NCBI GenBank assembly: GCA_963580285.1
Contig: OY757012.1
Location: 166,148,652-166,212,651 of the forward strand
Length of the DNA stretch: 64,000 bases
Direction of reading: 5' to 3'
DNA from: Lucinisca nassula
Taxonomy: Eukaryota > Mollusca > Bivalvia > Lucinida > Lucinidae
Part shown: positions 21,949 to 32,097 of the stretch, piece after piece
Numbering within the stretch: position 1 is the first letter of the stretch
Layout: every line of letters begins with the position of its first letter
Notes under the pieces: model-generated
What the model saw: only the letters and a program-made list of their open reading frames with translations
The model's database searches: none
What the model was told of the DNA's origin: nothing
Made by a program: the position numbers and the translations under genes

Positions 21949-23379
21949 TCTTTGGGACAAACCCAGCCTACTGCCGGTACATCCAGGGGAGTTTTCAGTA
22001 GCATGTCACAGCAGGGGAGTACCCCGCATCCCTTTCAGATGGGATATGGGAGTTTGCAGCAAACTCCGCAACAGTCTTTGGGATTCATGAATCCGCAACC
22101 CAATTTAGCATATCAAATGCCATACAGAGATGCCCGTCTAGAACCAAATTATTATTTACCACCTAAGGGTAACCCAAACTTTAATATGGGCACTAGAAAT
22201 GAATCTTCGCAAAATTTCACAGCGATGCCAAGCCAGTATTTGAATGAACAGGGCCAAAATCAGACCCAACCAGGTTATTCGGCCTCTCAATTTCCAAATA
22301 GACTACCCAAGGCGGATTGGTTACCAAAATCATTGTATTACGACCCCCCTCAAAACTACTTGGGAAGCTTTTTACTTAAAATTCCATAATTTTGCGAGAG
22401 TGAAACACTGGACCTCTGAAGAGTGCAAGTCAAAGCTATTGTATGCACTTGAAGGTAAGGCATCAGAATTTTTTGCAACTCTACATGAACGGGAACCTAA
22501 TCTACCCTATTATGATGTAATCAGCACGATGGAGGCCCGTTTCGCATTCAGGGAATTGCCGGAAACATCCCAGTTGTCTTTTCTTAACTGCAGCCAGAAC
22601 CGAGATGAGAAAATAGGAGAATGGGCAGATCGTGTACTCACACTGGCAACCAAAGCTTATCGCAATTTGCCAGACGAGCACATTCAGAAACAGGCAGTGT
22701 TACGCTTTTGCCATGGCTGCTACGACAAGAATGCCGGTATGCATGCAGCAAACAAAATGCTAAGTCGTATGGAGGAGGTCATTGATTGTGTTAAATGGTT
22801 TTAATATAACCAACAGATTTTTCATGACAGATCAAGGGACAGAAAAAGTGTCAACATGATAGGAGAAAGTTAGTCCTATAGTTTTTCCGAGCCACAAGCA
22901 CGAGTAACTTCATCTAACTATAGTGGTGCTGAGGCATCGGGGTATCCAGCATTTGGAGACAACCCGCCACAAATGGGTGTGCAAGTGTGGTCAACTACAT
23001 TGCAGGATCAGTCGTCCAAGGCTCAGTCCTGGGAACCCCAACGAAGCAGATATATGTCTTATAGGGGATCCCGTCCAGCTAGCCCTAAAAGTCAGAACGA
23101 CGGTGACCAAGGCAAAACACCGAGTAGTGCTCCCACCATGGAGGATAGACTGGCACGACTCGAACAGAAATTTGAAAAGCTGATGGAAAGTCTACTTAAG
23201 GCTGATGAGTCCAAGTTCCAGACCAGACTGCCTGCCTCGCCTACAAGGAGTGATACAGCCACTGGGAGATCTTCATCTCCGTCACGCTGTTTTGGCTGTA
23301 ATGAAGAGGGTCATTTTAAAAGAGATTGCCCTAAATGGAAGAAGGTATCATTCAGCGTTAACCGGGTGAATGAAGATGA

Positions 23380-23386
23380 TTTAAAC
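23380..23386 (+). promoter_or_regulatory. Putative -1 ribosomal frameshift heptamer, gag to pro
   Basis: T TTA AAC in the gag frame is a classical X XXY YYZ slippery site. After a -1 slip the next codon (CGA at 23386) lies in the frame that stays open through the protease to 24846, and the gag stop is only 25 nt downstream. GC-rich sequence follows (GGGTCGGACCC, AGGCCTAGGCCCGGCC), able to form stems 10-40 nt later. Confidence 0.65.
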
Positions 23387-24846
23387 GACGGTGGGTCGGA
23401 CCCAGAGGCCTAGGCCCGGCCCTTCAAGGCAACAAAGGCCATTTTACAGAACCTGACACCAGTGAACAGGACGATGCGCAGTCCGATACAGAATGTGAGA
23501 CGCTAAAGAATTACGGAGATTGGATTGATGGGGTTTACTGTCAGAAATTTGGTACATCTACCCCGAAAGAGAAAGCTCTAAGTACCTCTAAGGAATATGA
23601 AGATTGGCTGGACTTGAAGTATGAAGAAACCTTCAGCAGCCTGTCACTAAACAGTTCGGATTTAGAAGAGTCTTTGAAAACGAAAGATACTGTGAACACA
23701 GATTCAAGTAACATTAAAGAGGGGTACTTGGTACAGAATGATACTGAAAACGCGGATGCTTTTCAGGTTAAAGAAGGGTACTTGGTACCGAAAGATACTG
23801 AGGACGCGGATGCTTTAAAGGTGAAAGAGGGGTACTTGATGCCGAAGGATACTGAGAACGCGGATGCTTTAAAGGTGAAAGAGGGGTACTTGATACCGAA
23901 GGATACTGGAAACGCGGACTGTAGTAAAGTTAAAGAGGGATACATTGGTACGACAATTACTGGAAAGAAGTCTTCATGCAGTATTGAAGAGGGATTCATG
24001 GTACCGAAGTTACTTGGAAATCACAACCTTGAGGAAGGATGCGGGGTGCCCAATCCTTCAAATCGGGAGCCAGAGGCCAGAGTGGCCGATAATATCAAAG
24101 AGTCGCAGGGGATTGTAAGTTATCCGCTCAAACTCCAACCAGTTGGACGGGAGTTGACCTCCGAAAATTCGGTAAAGTTTAATGACCTTGATAGTTTTAT
24201 TTTAGGTCCTACAGGAAGTCAGTCGATGCATCCCGATGGTGAGACCACCACTTGGGAGGATATCACCATCTGCCAATTACGTTCATCATCAATGTTAAGA
24301 GTTTCAGTAGTTTTGCAGGACAGACCACTGAGAGCAGTAGTGGATACAGCCGCTGAAGTCACAATTTTTTCTGATAGGGTTTTTACAGAAATGGACCCCA
24401 AACCCCCCTGCTTGAAGAATGTTACATTACTCACAGCAGGGAGAGATATGAAAATGCATGGCTTCGTTGTAGGTCCTGTTAATTTGCAGTTGGGTAGCTG
24501 CATTTTTCCAGAAGCTGTCTATGTGGCCCCAATTCAGGATGATAAGTTATTGGGTCTGGATTTCCTGTTGAGACATGGTGTTGATATTAAATTGGAAGAA
24601 CTTTATCTTAGTTTCAGGGAAAAGGGTGAGAAAATCCCCATTGAGGTGGAGAAGTCCAACAGTAAGGATAATACTGTTGCTCGGGTCACTATACATAAGA
24701 CCACTAAAATTCCCCCAAATTCTCTTGTCAGGCTCCAGTGTGAAATAGCAGATAGACTAACAGATTACATTATTGAACCTGATCTTGATCTTGGCGTTGT
24801 TATTCCTAGAACTTTGCACTCGGGTGGTTCGAATATTGCATGTTGA
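23386..24846 (+). CDS. pro: Retropepsin-like aspartic protease region with KEGY repeats
   Basis: This frame is open from the -1 frameshift site. Four exact-length 54-bp repeats (23716-23931; KEGYLVPKDTEDADALKV-like, 18 residues) and a fifth partial one form an acidic linker. The protease follows: LRAVVDTAAEVTIFSD carries the catalytic DTA triplet (D codon at 24343) and DKLLGLDFLLRHGVDI is the downstream flap/ILG-like motif. Retropepsins act as dimers to process Gag-Pol. The frame ends at a TGA (24844) although homology to the pro-RT linker continues in another frame from 24840, so one shift separates it from the RT. Confidence 0.8.
   Translation, partial: RRWVGPRGLGPALQGNKGHFTEPDTSEQDDAQSDTECETLKNYGDWIDGVYCQKFGTSTPKEKALSTSKEYEDWLDLKYEETFSSLSLNSSDLEESLKTKDTVNTDSSNIKEGYLVQNDTENADAFQVKEGYLVPKDTEDADALKVKEGYLMPKDTENADALKVKEGYLIPKDTGNADCSKVKEGYIGTTITGKKSSCSIEEGFMVPKLLGNHNLEEGCGVPNPSNREPEARVADNIKESQGIVSYPLKLQPVGRELTSENSVKFNDLDSFILGPTGSQSMHPDGETTTWEDITICQLRSSSMLRVSVVLQDRPLRAVVDTAAEVTIFSDRVFTEMDPKPPCLKNVTLLTAGRDMKMHGFVVGPVNLQLGSCIFPEAVYVAPIQDDKLLGLDFLLRHGVDIKLEELYLSFREKGEKIPIEVEKSNSKDNTVARVTIHKTTKIPPNSLVRLQCEIADRLTDYIIEPDLDLGVVIPRTLHSGGSNIAC
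23716..23931 (+). repeat. Four 54-bp coding repeats
   Basis: Each unit is 18 codons beginning AAAGAGGGGTACTTG. Only a few differences separate units 2 and 3, so the array expanded recently. Confidence 0.9.
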
Positions 24847-26693
24847 ACCTAACTGATCGCTCAGTTAAACTTAAAAGGAAACAACAGGTGGCTAAAGCAT
24901 TCCCTATTTGCCACGTCCGTCCTATTTCATTGGATAAAATGGGGAACACTTCACTAAATCCTAACACATTAATTAATGAGTTTGATTCTGTTGTAGAAGA
25001 TGGGGCCTCAGAACCTACTAAACGGTCCATTTTGACAGAGTTACCAGAACACGCTAAACCGGATAGCAGCTATACTGTCCCCAATATAGCCCATCCTCAT
25101 CAAGTAGACCCCCATGATTTTCATTTCACTGTTGCAGAAATAAGCCTACCGGATGAGAGTGAACAAAAAGGTCAGCGTGAACCAATAGTATTGCCGGACC
25201 ACCTCAAGGAACTTTTTCACCGTTCTATAGAACATCTTAATAAAGAAGAACAGTGTCATTTGGCCAACTTATTGGTCGAATTTGAAGATGTTTTTGCAAA
25301 GTCCGAATTTGATATGGGAAATTTTTCAGACATAGAACATGACATCGATACAGGTTCAGCAAAATCGAGAAACAGAGAATGAGACGAACTCCAGCTGGTT
25401 TTGCTCATGAAGAGGAGGCTCACCTCGAGAAGATGTTAAGAGCTGGTGTTATTCAACCATCTATTTCAGAATGGGCATCTGCGTCCGTGTTGGTCCGAAA
25501 ACGGGATGGTACCGCGAAATGGTGCGTGGACTATAGAGCCTCAAACTCTGTTACCACCAAAGATGTTTTCCCTTTACCATTAGTTAATGATTGTCTTGAC
25601 ACTCTTGCAGGGAACCAATGGTTTTCGAAGCTCGATGCAAACTCTGCTTATTGGCAGATCAAGATCAGTGAAGCAGATCGCAGGAAGACTGCATTCATTA
25701 CTAAATATGGTCTCTTTGAACATGTTATAATGGGATTCGGGCTCTGCAATGCTCCGGCCACATATGCCCATGTGATGAACCTTGTATTACGAGGAATAAT
25801 GTGGAGTATTGTCCTTGCCTTTTTTGATGACATCCTTGTATTAGGTTCCACTTTCTTTGATCAATTGATCCCACTTACGGGAGGTGCTGCTGCGTTTTCG
25901 CAGACATCAGCTGAAACTAAAGCCAAAAAAAAATGCATTATGTTCCAGAAAAAAGTGGATTTTTTAGGCAGAATCATCAGCGCAGAGGGTATTGAACTTA
26001 CAAAGGCCGATATACAGTCAGTCTTGGAATGGCCTACCCCAAAGAACACTAGGGAAGTAGAACAGTTTTTAGGCTTAGCGAATTATCATCGAAATTTCAT
26101 AAAAAGTTTTGCCCACCTTGCTGTTCCTCTTTATAGGTTGACTGGAAAACATACCCTCATCTGGCAACAGAATCATCAAGAAGCCTTTGAAGGGCTAAAG
26201 AGGGCTTTAACCAGCCCGCCTGTGCTAGGTTTACCCAATAATTATGATCTGTTTATTTTAGATACGGATGCCTCGAACCAGGCTATAGGGGCTGAGTTAA
26301 TAAAGTTGCAGGAAGGTGAAGAAAGGTTTATTGCATATGGCAGCTATGCTTTGACCGCAGAGCAGCTGAACTACTGCACCACAAGGAAAGAGCTTTTGGC
26401 TCTGGTGCGCTTCACCAGACAATTTCGCCATTATCTCCTAGGGAGACAGTTCCTAGTTCGCACAGATCAAAACAGTTTCAGATGGCCTTAATTTCAGAGA
26501 GCCTGATGGGCAATTAGCCCGCTGGCTTGAAGAACTGAGTCAGTACGATATGGTTGTAAAACATCGTCCAGGGAAAAAACACGAGAACGCCGATGCCCTG
26601 TCAAGAATACCGCGAGCTGAGTCTTTTGACTGTTCAAACTATCGCTTAGGGATTAAATTAGAGGATATCCCATGTGGTGGGTGTACCAAGTGA
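24840..26693 (+). pseudogene. pol: Reverse transcriptase and RNase H of element 1
   Basis: The linker (24840-25382) passes, with a shift near 25362, into the RT. Recognisable RT blocks are EKMLRAGVIQPSISEWASAS, WCVDYRASNSVT, FSKLDANSAYWQIKI, a fingers/palm GFGLCNAPATYAHVMN and the catalytic FFDDILVLG (consensus YxDDILV). RNase H follows, with DTDASNQAIGAEL and the catalytic segment KELLALVRF, and ends out of frame at GKKHENADALSRIP (to 26693) after a shift near 26485. Between 25865 and 25933 the peptide is unlike any RT, while another frame matches the family; an A9 run (25925-25933) closes this pair of compensating shifts. RT order and motifs are typical of Ty3/gypsy. Confidence 0.88.
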
Positions 26694-26750
26694 ACTAGAG
26701 CCCATGAGAAGTGGTCTCGTTTCACAGAAGAAGTTGATAATGTCGTCTCC

Positions 26751-28340
26751 TTGACCTGGCGACAGGTGGCAGCAGAGTCCATTATCACAGAAGACTCAAC
26801 AGAGGCTGAAGATCAGAGATTTTTCACATATATCCAGGATGTGGCAGAGTCTGAGACAGTTGACCAAGAGGGCCCTGGCATGGATTTTTTCTGTCAGCTA
26901 GTTCTTCTGACAGACCCATTAAGTGAGACTATCATCTGCAAATCTTCTAGTGGGCCAGAAAAATGGGTTAATGTAAAGGAAGAAGATGCTATGACTGCTG
27001 GGGTGAACCCCAAACGAACCACGGTATCACAGGTTGCCTCGAGTGATTTACCAGACCTGTTGAACGATCTGAAGGAAGAGCAGCAGAAAGACCCAGACCT
27101 GGAGTATCTGAGAGAATGTTGGTTGGCAAAAAAGTCACAGAGGTTGCAAAAAAATACTCTCATGGCAGCTAGTCCGGCGGCAAAGTTTTACTGCATCAAC
27201 AAAGATTTATTTCAGTGGGATGACAATCTAATCTGGAGAAGGCGTAAATATGAGGACCAACCCTGACGTTTGGTAATACCAGATACACTGACAGAAGTAG
27301 TGGTAGAGATGTGCCATAAAATACCTTCATCACGACATCAATCTGCAGAACGTACAGTCAACAGGGTAAAACAGAAGTATTTTTGGTATGGGATATCAAA
27401 ATGGATTACCAACTACGTAAGCATGTGTGAGACCTGTAACCGTAATAAAAACCTAACAAGAATGCCCGATGTCCACTGACTAAATTTCACGCCGGGGCAC
27501 CGCTTGAACGGGTTCATATTGATTTCCTAGGACCACTTCCAAAGACAGAGAGGGGAAATGAACATATTCTGATGATTGTGGACAAGTTCACAAAGTGGGT
27601 GGAGTGTATCCCGTTACCCTTGCAGTCTGCTGAGATGACGGCCCAAGCAGTGGTAAACGATTTCTTCTCTAGATTTGGTTACCCGTTTCAAATAATGAGC
27701 GACCAAGGCCGGAACTTTGAAAGCAAGTTATTCGCAGCACTATGTGAAGCGATGCAAATTCACAAGACCAGGACCACCCCACTACAGACCTTCAGCCAAT
27801 GGCCAGGTTGAGAGATTCAACCGTACCCTGATGGACGCTGTCCGTTGTTTTGTTGCAGGTAATCAAAGAAATTGGGATCTGCATTTGGCCAAGATAGCTG
27901 GCGCTCTGAGATCAGCCGTGAATCGGAGTACTGGATTTACTCCAAATATGATGATGCTGGGCAGAGAAGTCAATCAGCCCGTTGACCTTTTGTTTCCCAC
28001 AAAAACCACAGAAATGTCTGCAGATCATTATGTAGCCGAGCTGCAGAAATCATTGAAAAAGGCACATGATGTGGCACGGAAGAACCTTTAGACGACACAG
28101 GAACGGATGAAACGAGATTATGATCTCAAGACGTATGTTAGGGTGTATGACATAGGAGACCCAGTTTATATTTTAGACACCGCTACCATCAAGGGCCAGT
28201 GTAAAAATCTGAGCCCGCCCTGGAAAGGCCCGGGAATTGTGGTGAACAAGTTCACCCCGTACTTATACCGGGTGAAGCTAAAAAATGCCGTCTTCACTGC
28301 AAACCACGACAGGCTTAAACCCTGTAGAGATAGGAGGCTA
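26751..28340 (+). pseudogene. int: Integrase of element 1
   Basis: After a ~170-residue charged linker come the HHCC zinc site (CHKIPSSRHQSAERT ... MCETCNRNK) and the catalytic core. The three acidic residues are visible: D in RVHIDFLGPLPKT, D in QIMSDQGRNFESK, and E in NGQVERFNRTLMD. The C-terminal part has KRDYDLKTYVRVYDIGDPVY and the GPGIVV...YRVKL segment of the GPY/F-type module. Breaks: TGA at 27264, a shift near 27468, a shift near 27780 and TAG at 28089, both stops being single in-frame changes. Integrase joins the cDNA to target DNA; the 4-bp duplication at the ends fits. Confidence 0.88.
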
Positions 28341-28427
28341 CCAGAATGGCTGGATAGATTTAGATCAAATTTCAGGGATATCCTAAAGAAAGATGAGCCA
28401 GATGACAATGTGGGCACTCATCAGCCC

Positions 28428-28613
28428 GTATACTGTATTTGCAGGAAACATGATCGTGGTGATGTAATGATTCAGTGTGACTCTTGTAGTGAATGGTTCC
28501 ATGGTACGTGTGTTGGAGTCACTGCAAACGATGCACTACAAATAAAAAAATACAAGTGCCCGCCTTGCATCTCTGGGTCTGGGCGAAACAGGGCACATCT
28601 GGTACCTTCTTAG
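28428..28613 (+). CDS. PHD finger fused to the integrase C-terminus
   Basis: In frame with the integrase, VYCICRKHDRGDVMIQCDSC continues with EWFHGTCVGV and KYKCPPC: a C4HC3 PHD finger with the Cys spacing and the Trp before His typical of histone-tail readers. Known PHD fingers bind methylated or unmodified H3; here it could guide integration, by analogy with chromodomain-bearing Ty3/gypsy integrases. That role is inference. The frame stops at TAG 28611, immediately before a splice acceptor. Element 2 keeps the same domain at 51856-52011. Confidence 0.9.
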   Translation, partial: VYCICRKHDRGDVMIQCDSCSEWFHGTCVGVTANDALQIKKYKCPPCISGSGRNRAHLVPS

Positions 28614-28646
28614 TTTTGTGCTAACTTCCTTCTTCTGTTTCAGGCA
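28614..28646 (+). promoter_or_regulatory. Splice acceptor upstream of ORF3
   Basis: GTGCTAAC (branch-point-like), a pyrimidine tract TTCCTTCTTCTGTTT and CAG| at 28643 directly after the PHD stop; the ORF3 ATG lies 3 nt into the exon. Element 2 has the same arrangement (CAG| at 52073, ATG at 52076). Confidence 0.7.
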
Positions 28647-29354
28647 ATGGAAGGAAGTGAAGGGGAAGCTATCCCGCAAGCTATGGACATTGATAGGGGG
28701 GACACCCCGCAAGAAGCTGGTCAGGAATCCGGCACACAGAAAGATGACCACTGGGGTGTTAATTCGCCCGCCCGTTTAGAGACTGGATCTCCGGATGATG
28801 AGGAAATGCTCGTCTTATCAGCAGTTGGAGAAGAGTCGGTGGGGAGTACCCCGGAACATTGGCAACAAAGATATGACCAGTATTTGCAAGACTCGCCAAT
28901 TACACCACAGAAGCCCAAGGAGTCAGCTAAGCCCAAGGAATCTACTAAGAACCAGTCACCTACTAAACAGGATAAGATTGACTCCCTGTTGGTAACAATG
29001 CAAAGAAGGGCGGAGTACTTCTTTCAGCAAACTGCCACCACTAATCTGCCTACTGGAGGGGAAGTACAGGATAGGAGGGCTAAGGCGGAAGAAACAGTTC
29101 AGTGGGCTCGCCTAATGAACTACGATGAGGTATTGGTGGATGCCCAGGTCTTTCTTAATACCCTTGGGGTCACGACCCCGTCAATAGATGCTGTGACCAT
29201 GGCAGAGCTAGTGATGGGGCAGTATAACCTAGCAAAAAGACAAGGAGATGAGTCCTGGCTGCGAAGAGCCAGTCAGTCGGCTACTTTATTCTTCCAAACG
29301 GATTGGGTTGACAGCCATCTCCAGCGTTGGACAAAGGGTAAACCTTTGGTAAGT

Positions 29355-30829
29355 AGAAGTAAAACAAAGATCAGGAATTGATACAATTAACTTACTCCAC
29401 CCATAAAAGACACCAAAGGGAAAGAAATACAAACACTAAGCGACCAGACCATAATGGAAACCTAAACAAAGGAAGGCCATAAGGACAGTTACTTTCCCAC
29501 AAAATGGCCATATGGCCATCCAAAACCAAAAGACACAAGCGAGACACACAGCAAGCAACACACAACAACATAAATAAATCGCCACAGAAGAGCCGCCTTG
29601 GAACGGTCAGTGGAAGATTTCCACTGGGGGGCTTAAATCGATTTTACGTGGCCACAATCCTCGCCCTTACTTCCGTCGCGATTTAGACAAATAATTTGTT
29701 CAGTCCGCATGAAGGCTCCTAACTCATCAGTGCAACATCTCCGTGAACACAAAAATCAAAGAACCACAGAGGTGAGACAACGGTGAGGACTCGACAGCAA
29801 GAAACCACTGAAATGCTGGAGCAAAAGAAAACCAACAGTTAGACTCCGATGAGCCCGACCAGAGACAGAGCATCAGGCACCAACCGACATTATCTCTCTA
29901 ATTTTCAATAAGCCTTTACGTTGGAGCCGTCATAGAATCTGAGGCCTGACCCACCGGCGTGCAATTAAAGAGGGAAGCAAAGTTGCCAACCGTGATTGGG
30001 TTAACTACCATGCATGCAGTCTGTCGTATAATATCCATGTTGTACCCAATCTTTTTATATCGAAGAATGATTTTACGAAATTGGGTGCTGAAGTCATTGC
30101 GGTTATATATTTTTCTGAATTTATATGCTAAGTCACCATAAAATTCGGGTTCCGATAGACCTTGTTGCAGAAGAGATTTAAGTCCAATATTGAATTTTGA
30201 AATTAAATCAGAATGGCGTCTATAAAATTTTGAAAAGGCTTTGCGCAGTTTATGGTACCGATAACCCTGGTTAAGGAGTTTAGCCGTTAATAATTTATTA
30301 CGAGTGTTGAAGTCAGTTACATGACTACACACTCTAGCAAATCGAATTAATTGCGAAATATAAACGCCATAGGATGGCGCACGAGGAACATCACCATCCA
30401 AAAAAGGAAAATTTACAATCTCAAAATCAAAGTCATCGCGTTTATCATAAATTTTGCACGAAACAAATCCATCTACAATAGACAGATGTAAATCCAAAAA
30501 CGGGGCCTCAGTATCAGAAGAATTTGCTTTATTTAACTGAAGTTCTAGGGGGTAAATCTGACTGATCAAACCATCAAAATAGGTATTATCAATATTTAAT
30601 AAATCATCTAAATATCTAGAAGTAGAGCTAAAAGCTTCAATAATTTCAGATTGGTTATCAATGGAAAGCGACAAAATGAAGTCTCTTTCATAACAATACA
30701 AGAACAGATCAGCCACAAGAGGTGCGCAATTAGTACCCATCGGAATACCCACAATTTGTCTAAATAACTTAGTACCGAATCTAATATAAACAACCCGTCG
30801 ACATAAACCCTCAGCAACTATACCAGCCA
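29355..30829 (-). mobile_element. Retroelement R, copy R2, with reverse transcriptase fragment
   Basis: Minus-strand insertion into ORF3, beginning with the family 3' end AGAAGTAAAACAAAGATC at 29355. Its coding part (29916-~30825) has FRQIVGIPMGTNCAPLVADL, the catalytic SRYLDDLLNIDN, and a C-terminal NPITVGNFASLFNCTP. The PMGTNCAPL / Y-L-DD set resembles Penelope-like RTs more than LINE or LTR RTs, but I cannot fix the class. It is 5'-truncated inside the RT, and only the right edge (30829) is approximate. A long 3' UTR (29355-29915) includes GGCCATATGGCC. Six copies are in this window. Confidence 0.75.
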
Positions 30830-32097
30830 TGACAGCCATGCCTAAGGATTGGCGAGTGACCGAAGTGGGACAGGATCTTCCCACTGCAAGGTTCAATGCA
30901 GCAGCCTCTGAGAATGTGCCAGAGCCTTCACCTTCATCTAGGGATAAATCCCGTGACTCTGGTACTGCCCGCAAATCCAGCGAAGGAAGCGTTAGTCTTA
31001 GGGGTGAACTCCAGCAAGATCATATCTCCCGGCATAGACACAGACAGGGTGAGGAACGGCGTCACGAGAGTAGGAAGACATCGTCTTTGCGGGACAAGTC
31101 TCCAGTCCGACAATCCAGGCACAAGCGACATGCATATTCTAGATCGTCTCGTTCTTACCTGTCACCAGTCAGAACGCCAAGTTCAAAACATCCCAGGTCA
31201 CCTGTTAGACCACCCCGTGCGGAGGAACCAGCAAGGTCCCACGATTCAGGCTCACGTAAACGTCGGGCTACTGAAGGAGTTAAGTCCCTGGAATCGGCAA
31301 GTAAAAGGCACAGGAAGTCCATACCTCACCAGTTCTGTCCTGTCAGCGGTTGTACCATAGCCACCAGGTTCTTGAAGGAGCATGTCCAGTCTGAACACCT
31401 CCCAAGTTTATTTCACCAACTGGAACCAGAGGACAGGTCGATGGCTTATACTCATCGACAGCGTCTGCATGGACTTACCCAGCTAGCTTCCAGCATCTTG
31501 GGACCTAATTCTTTACCTGAGGACTTAGTGGCATATCTTAATGCCCGGCTGCAAGATGTTATACATGTTCCCACCAACATTTGGGGGCCGCTTCAAGGTG
31601 ACATGAGAGCCTTATGCCGATTTGCGAGATGGCACATTCCAGTCAGTTTTGAAGTATTCCCCAAGATCAACTCGCCTGCAGCACTGCTTTATTGGAGGAT
31701 TCTTGTATTTTAATTGAGCCAATTGACAGATGCTGAGAGGACAGAATTTCACCTCACCTATGATGCTGGACACCGTTTTGGGGAAATTCCCCGTAGGACA
31801 TCCATTGAAGAATCGCTACATGCAACCACATCCGCTGGAAAGCCTGGGGAACCATCTCTTAGATGCCCCGTGGAAGAACCACTCCCAACAGTTGGGAACA
31901 CTGAAGAAATTGGTTCCGAAGATGTCCCACACCACACAGGTGCAGACTCCCTCCGCATTGTGGAAAATTTGGTCCCACGAGACCGCAGAGGTGTTATCAC
32001 CGTATATCCGCCACCACCACTCAGGGTCACAGTTGGAAATGAACAAGATGGAAGAACACTGAGAAGTTCCACTTACACCTCAGAAGTTAATTTCCCC

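Larger units (their letters stand above)
21353..23413 (+). pseudogene. gag: Gag polyprotein with N-terminal helix-hairpin-helix and CCHC knuckle
   Basis: The start ATG at 21353 opens a ~60-residue ComEA-like helix-hairpin-helix domain (INFCAPRELLNLPGIGRNLC, then AEDLGSVKYL), a fold that usually binds DNA non-specifically. A Gln/Pro/Asn-rich linker (to ~22330) leads to a retrotransposon capsid region (about 22330-22800; VKHWTSEECKSKLLYALEGK) and a nucleocapsid knuckle CFGCNEEGHFKRDC at 23288-23329. Breaks: insertion R1 at 21726, whose removal with one target copy restores the frame; a shift near 22345 at a C6 run; a TAA at 22802 followed by a further interruption. An HhH in Gag is unusual outside invertebrate gypsy elements. 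The stop at 23411 overlaps the entry into pro. Confidence 0.8.
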
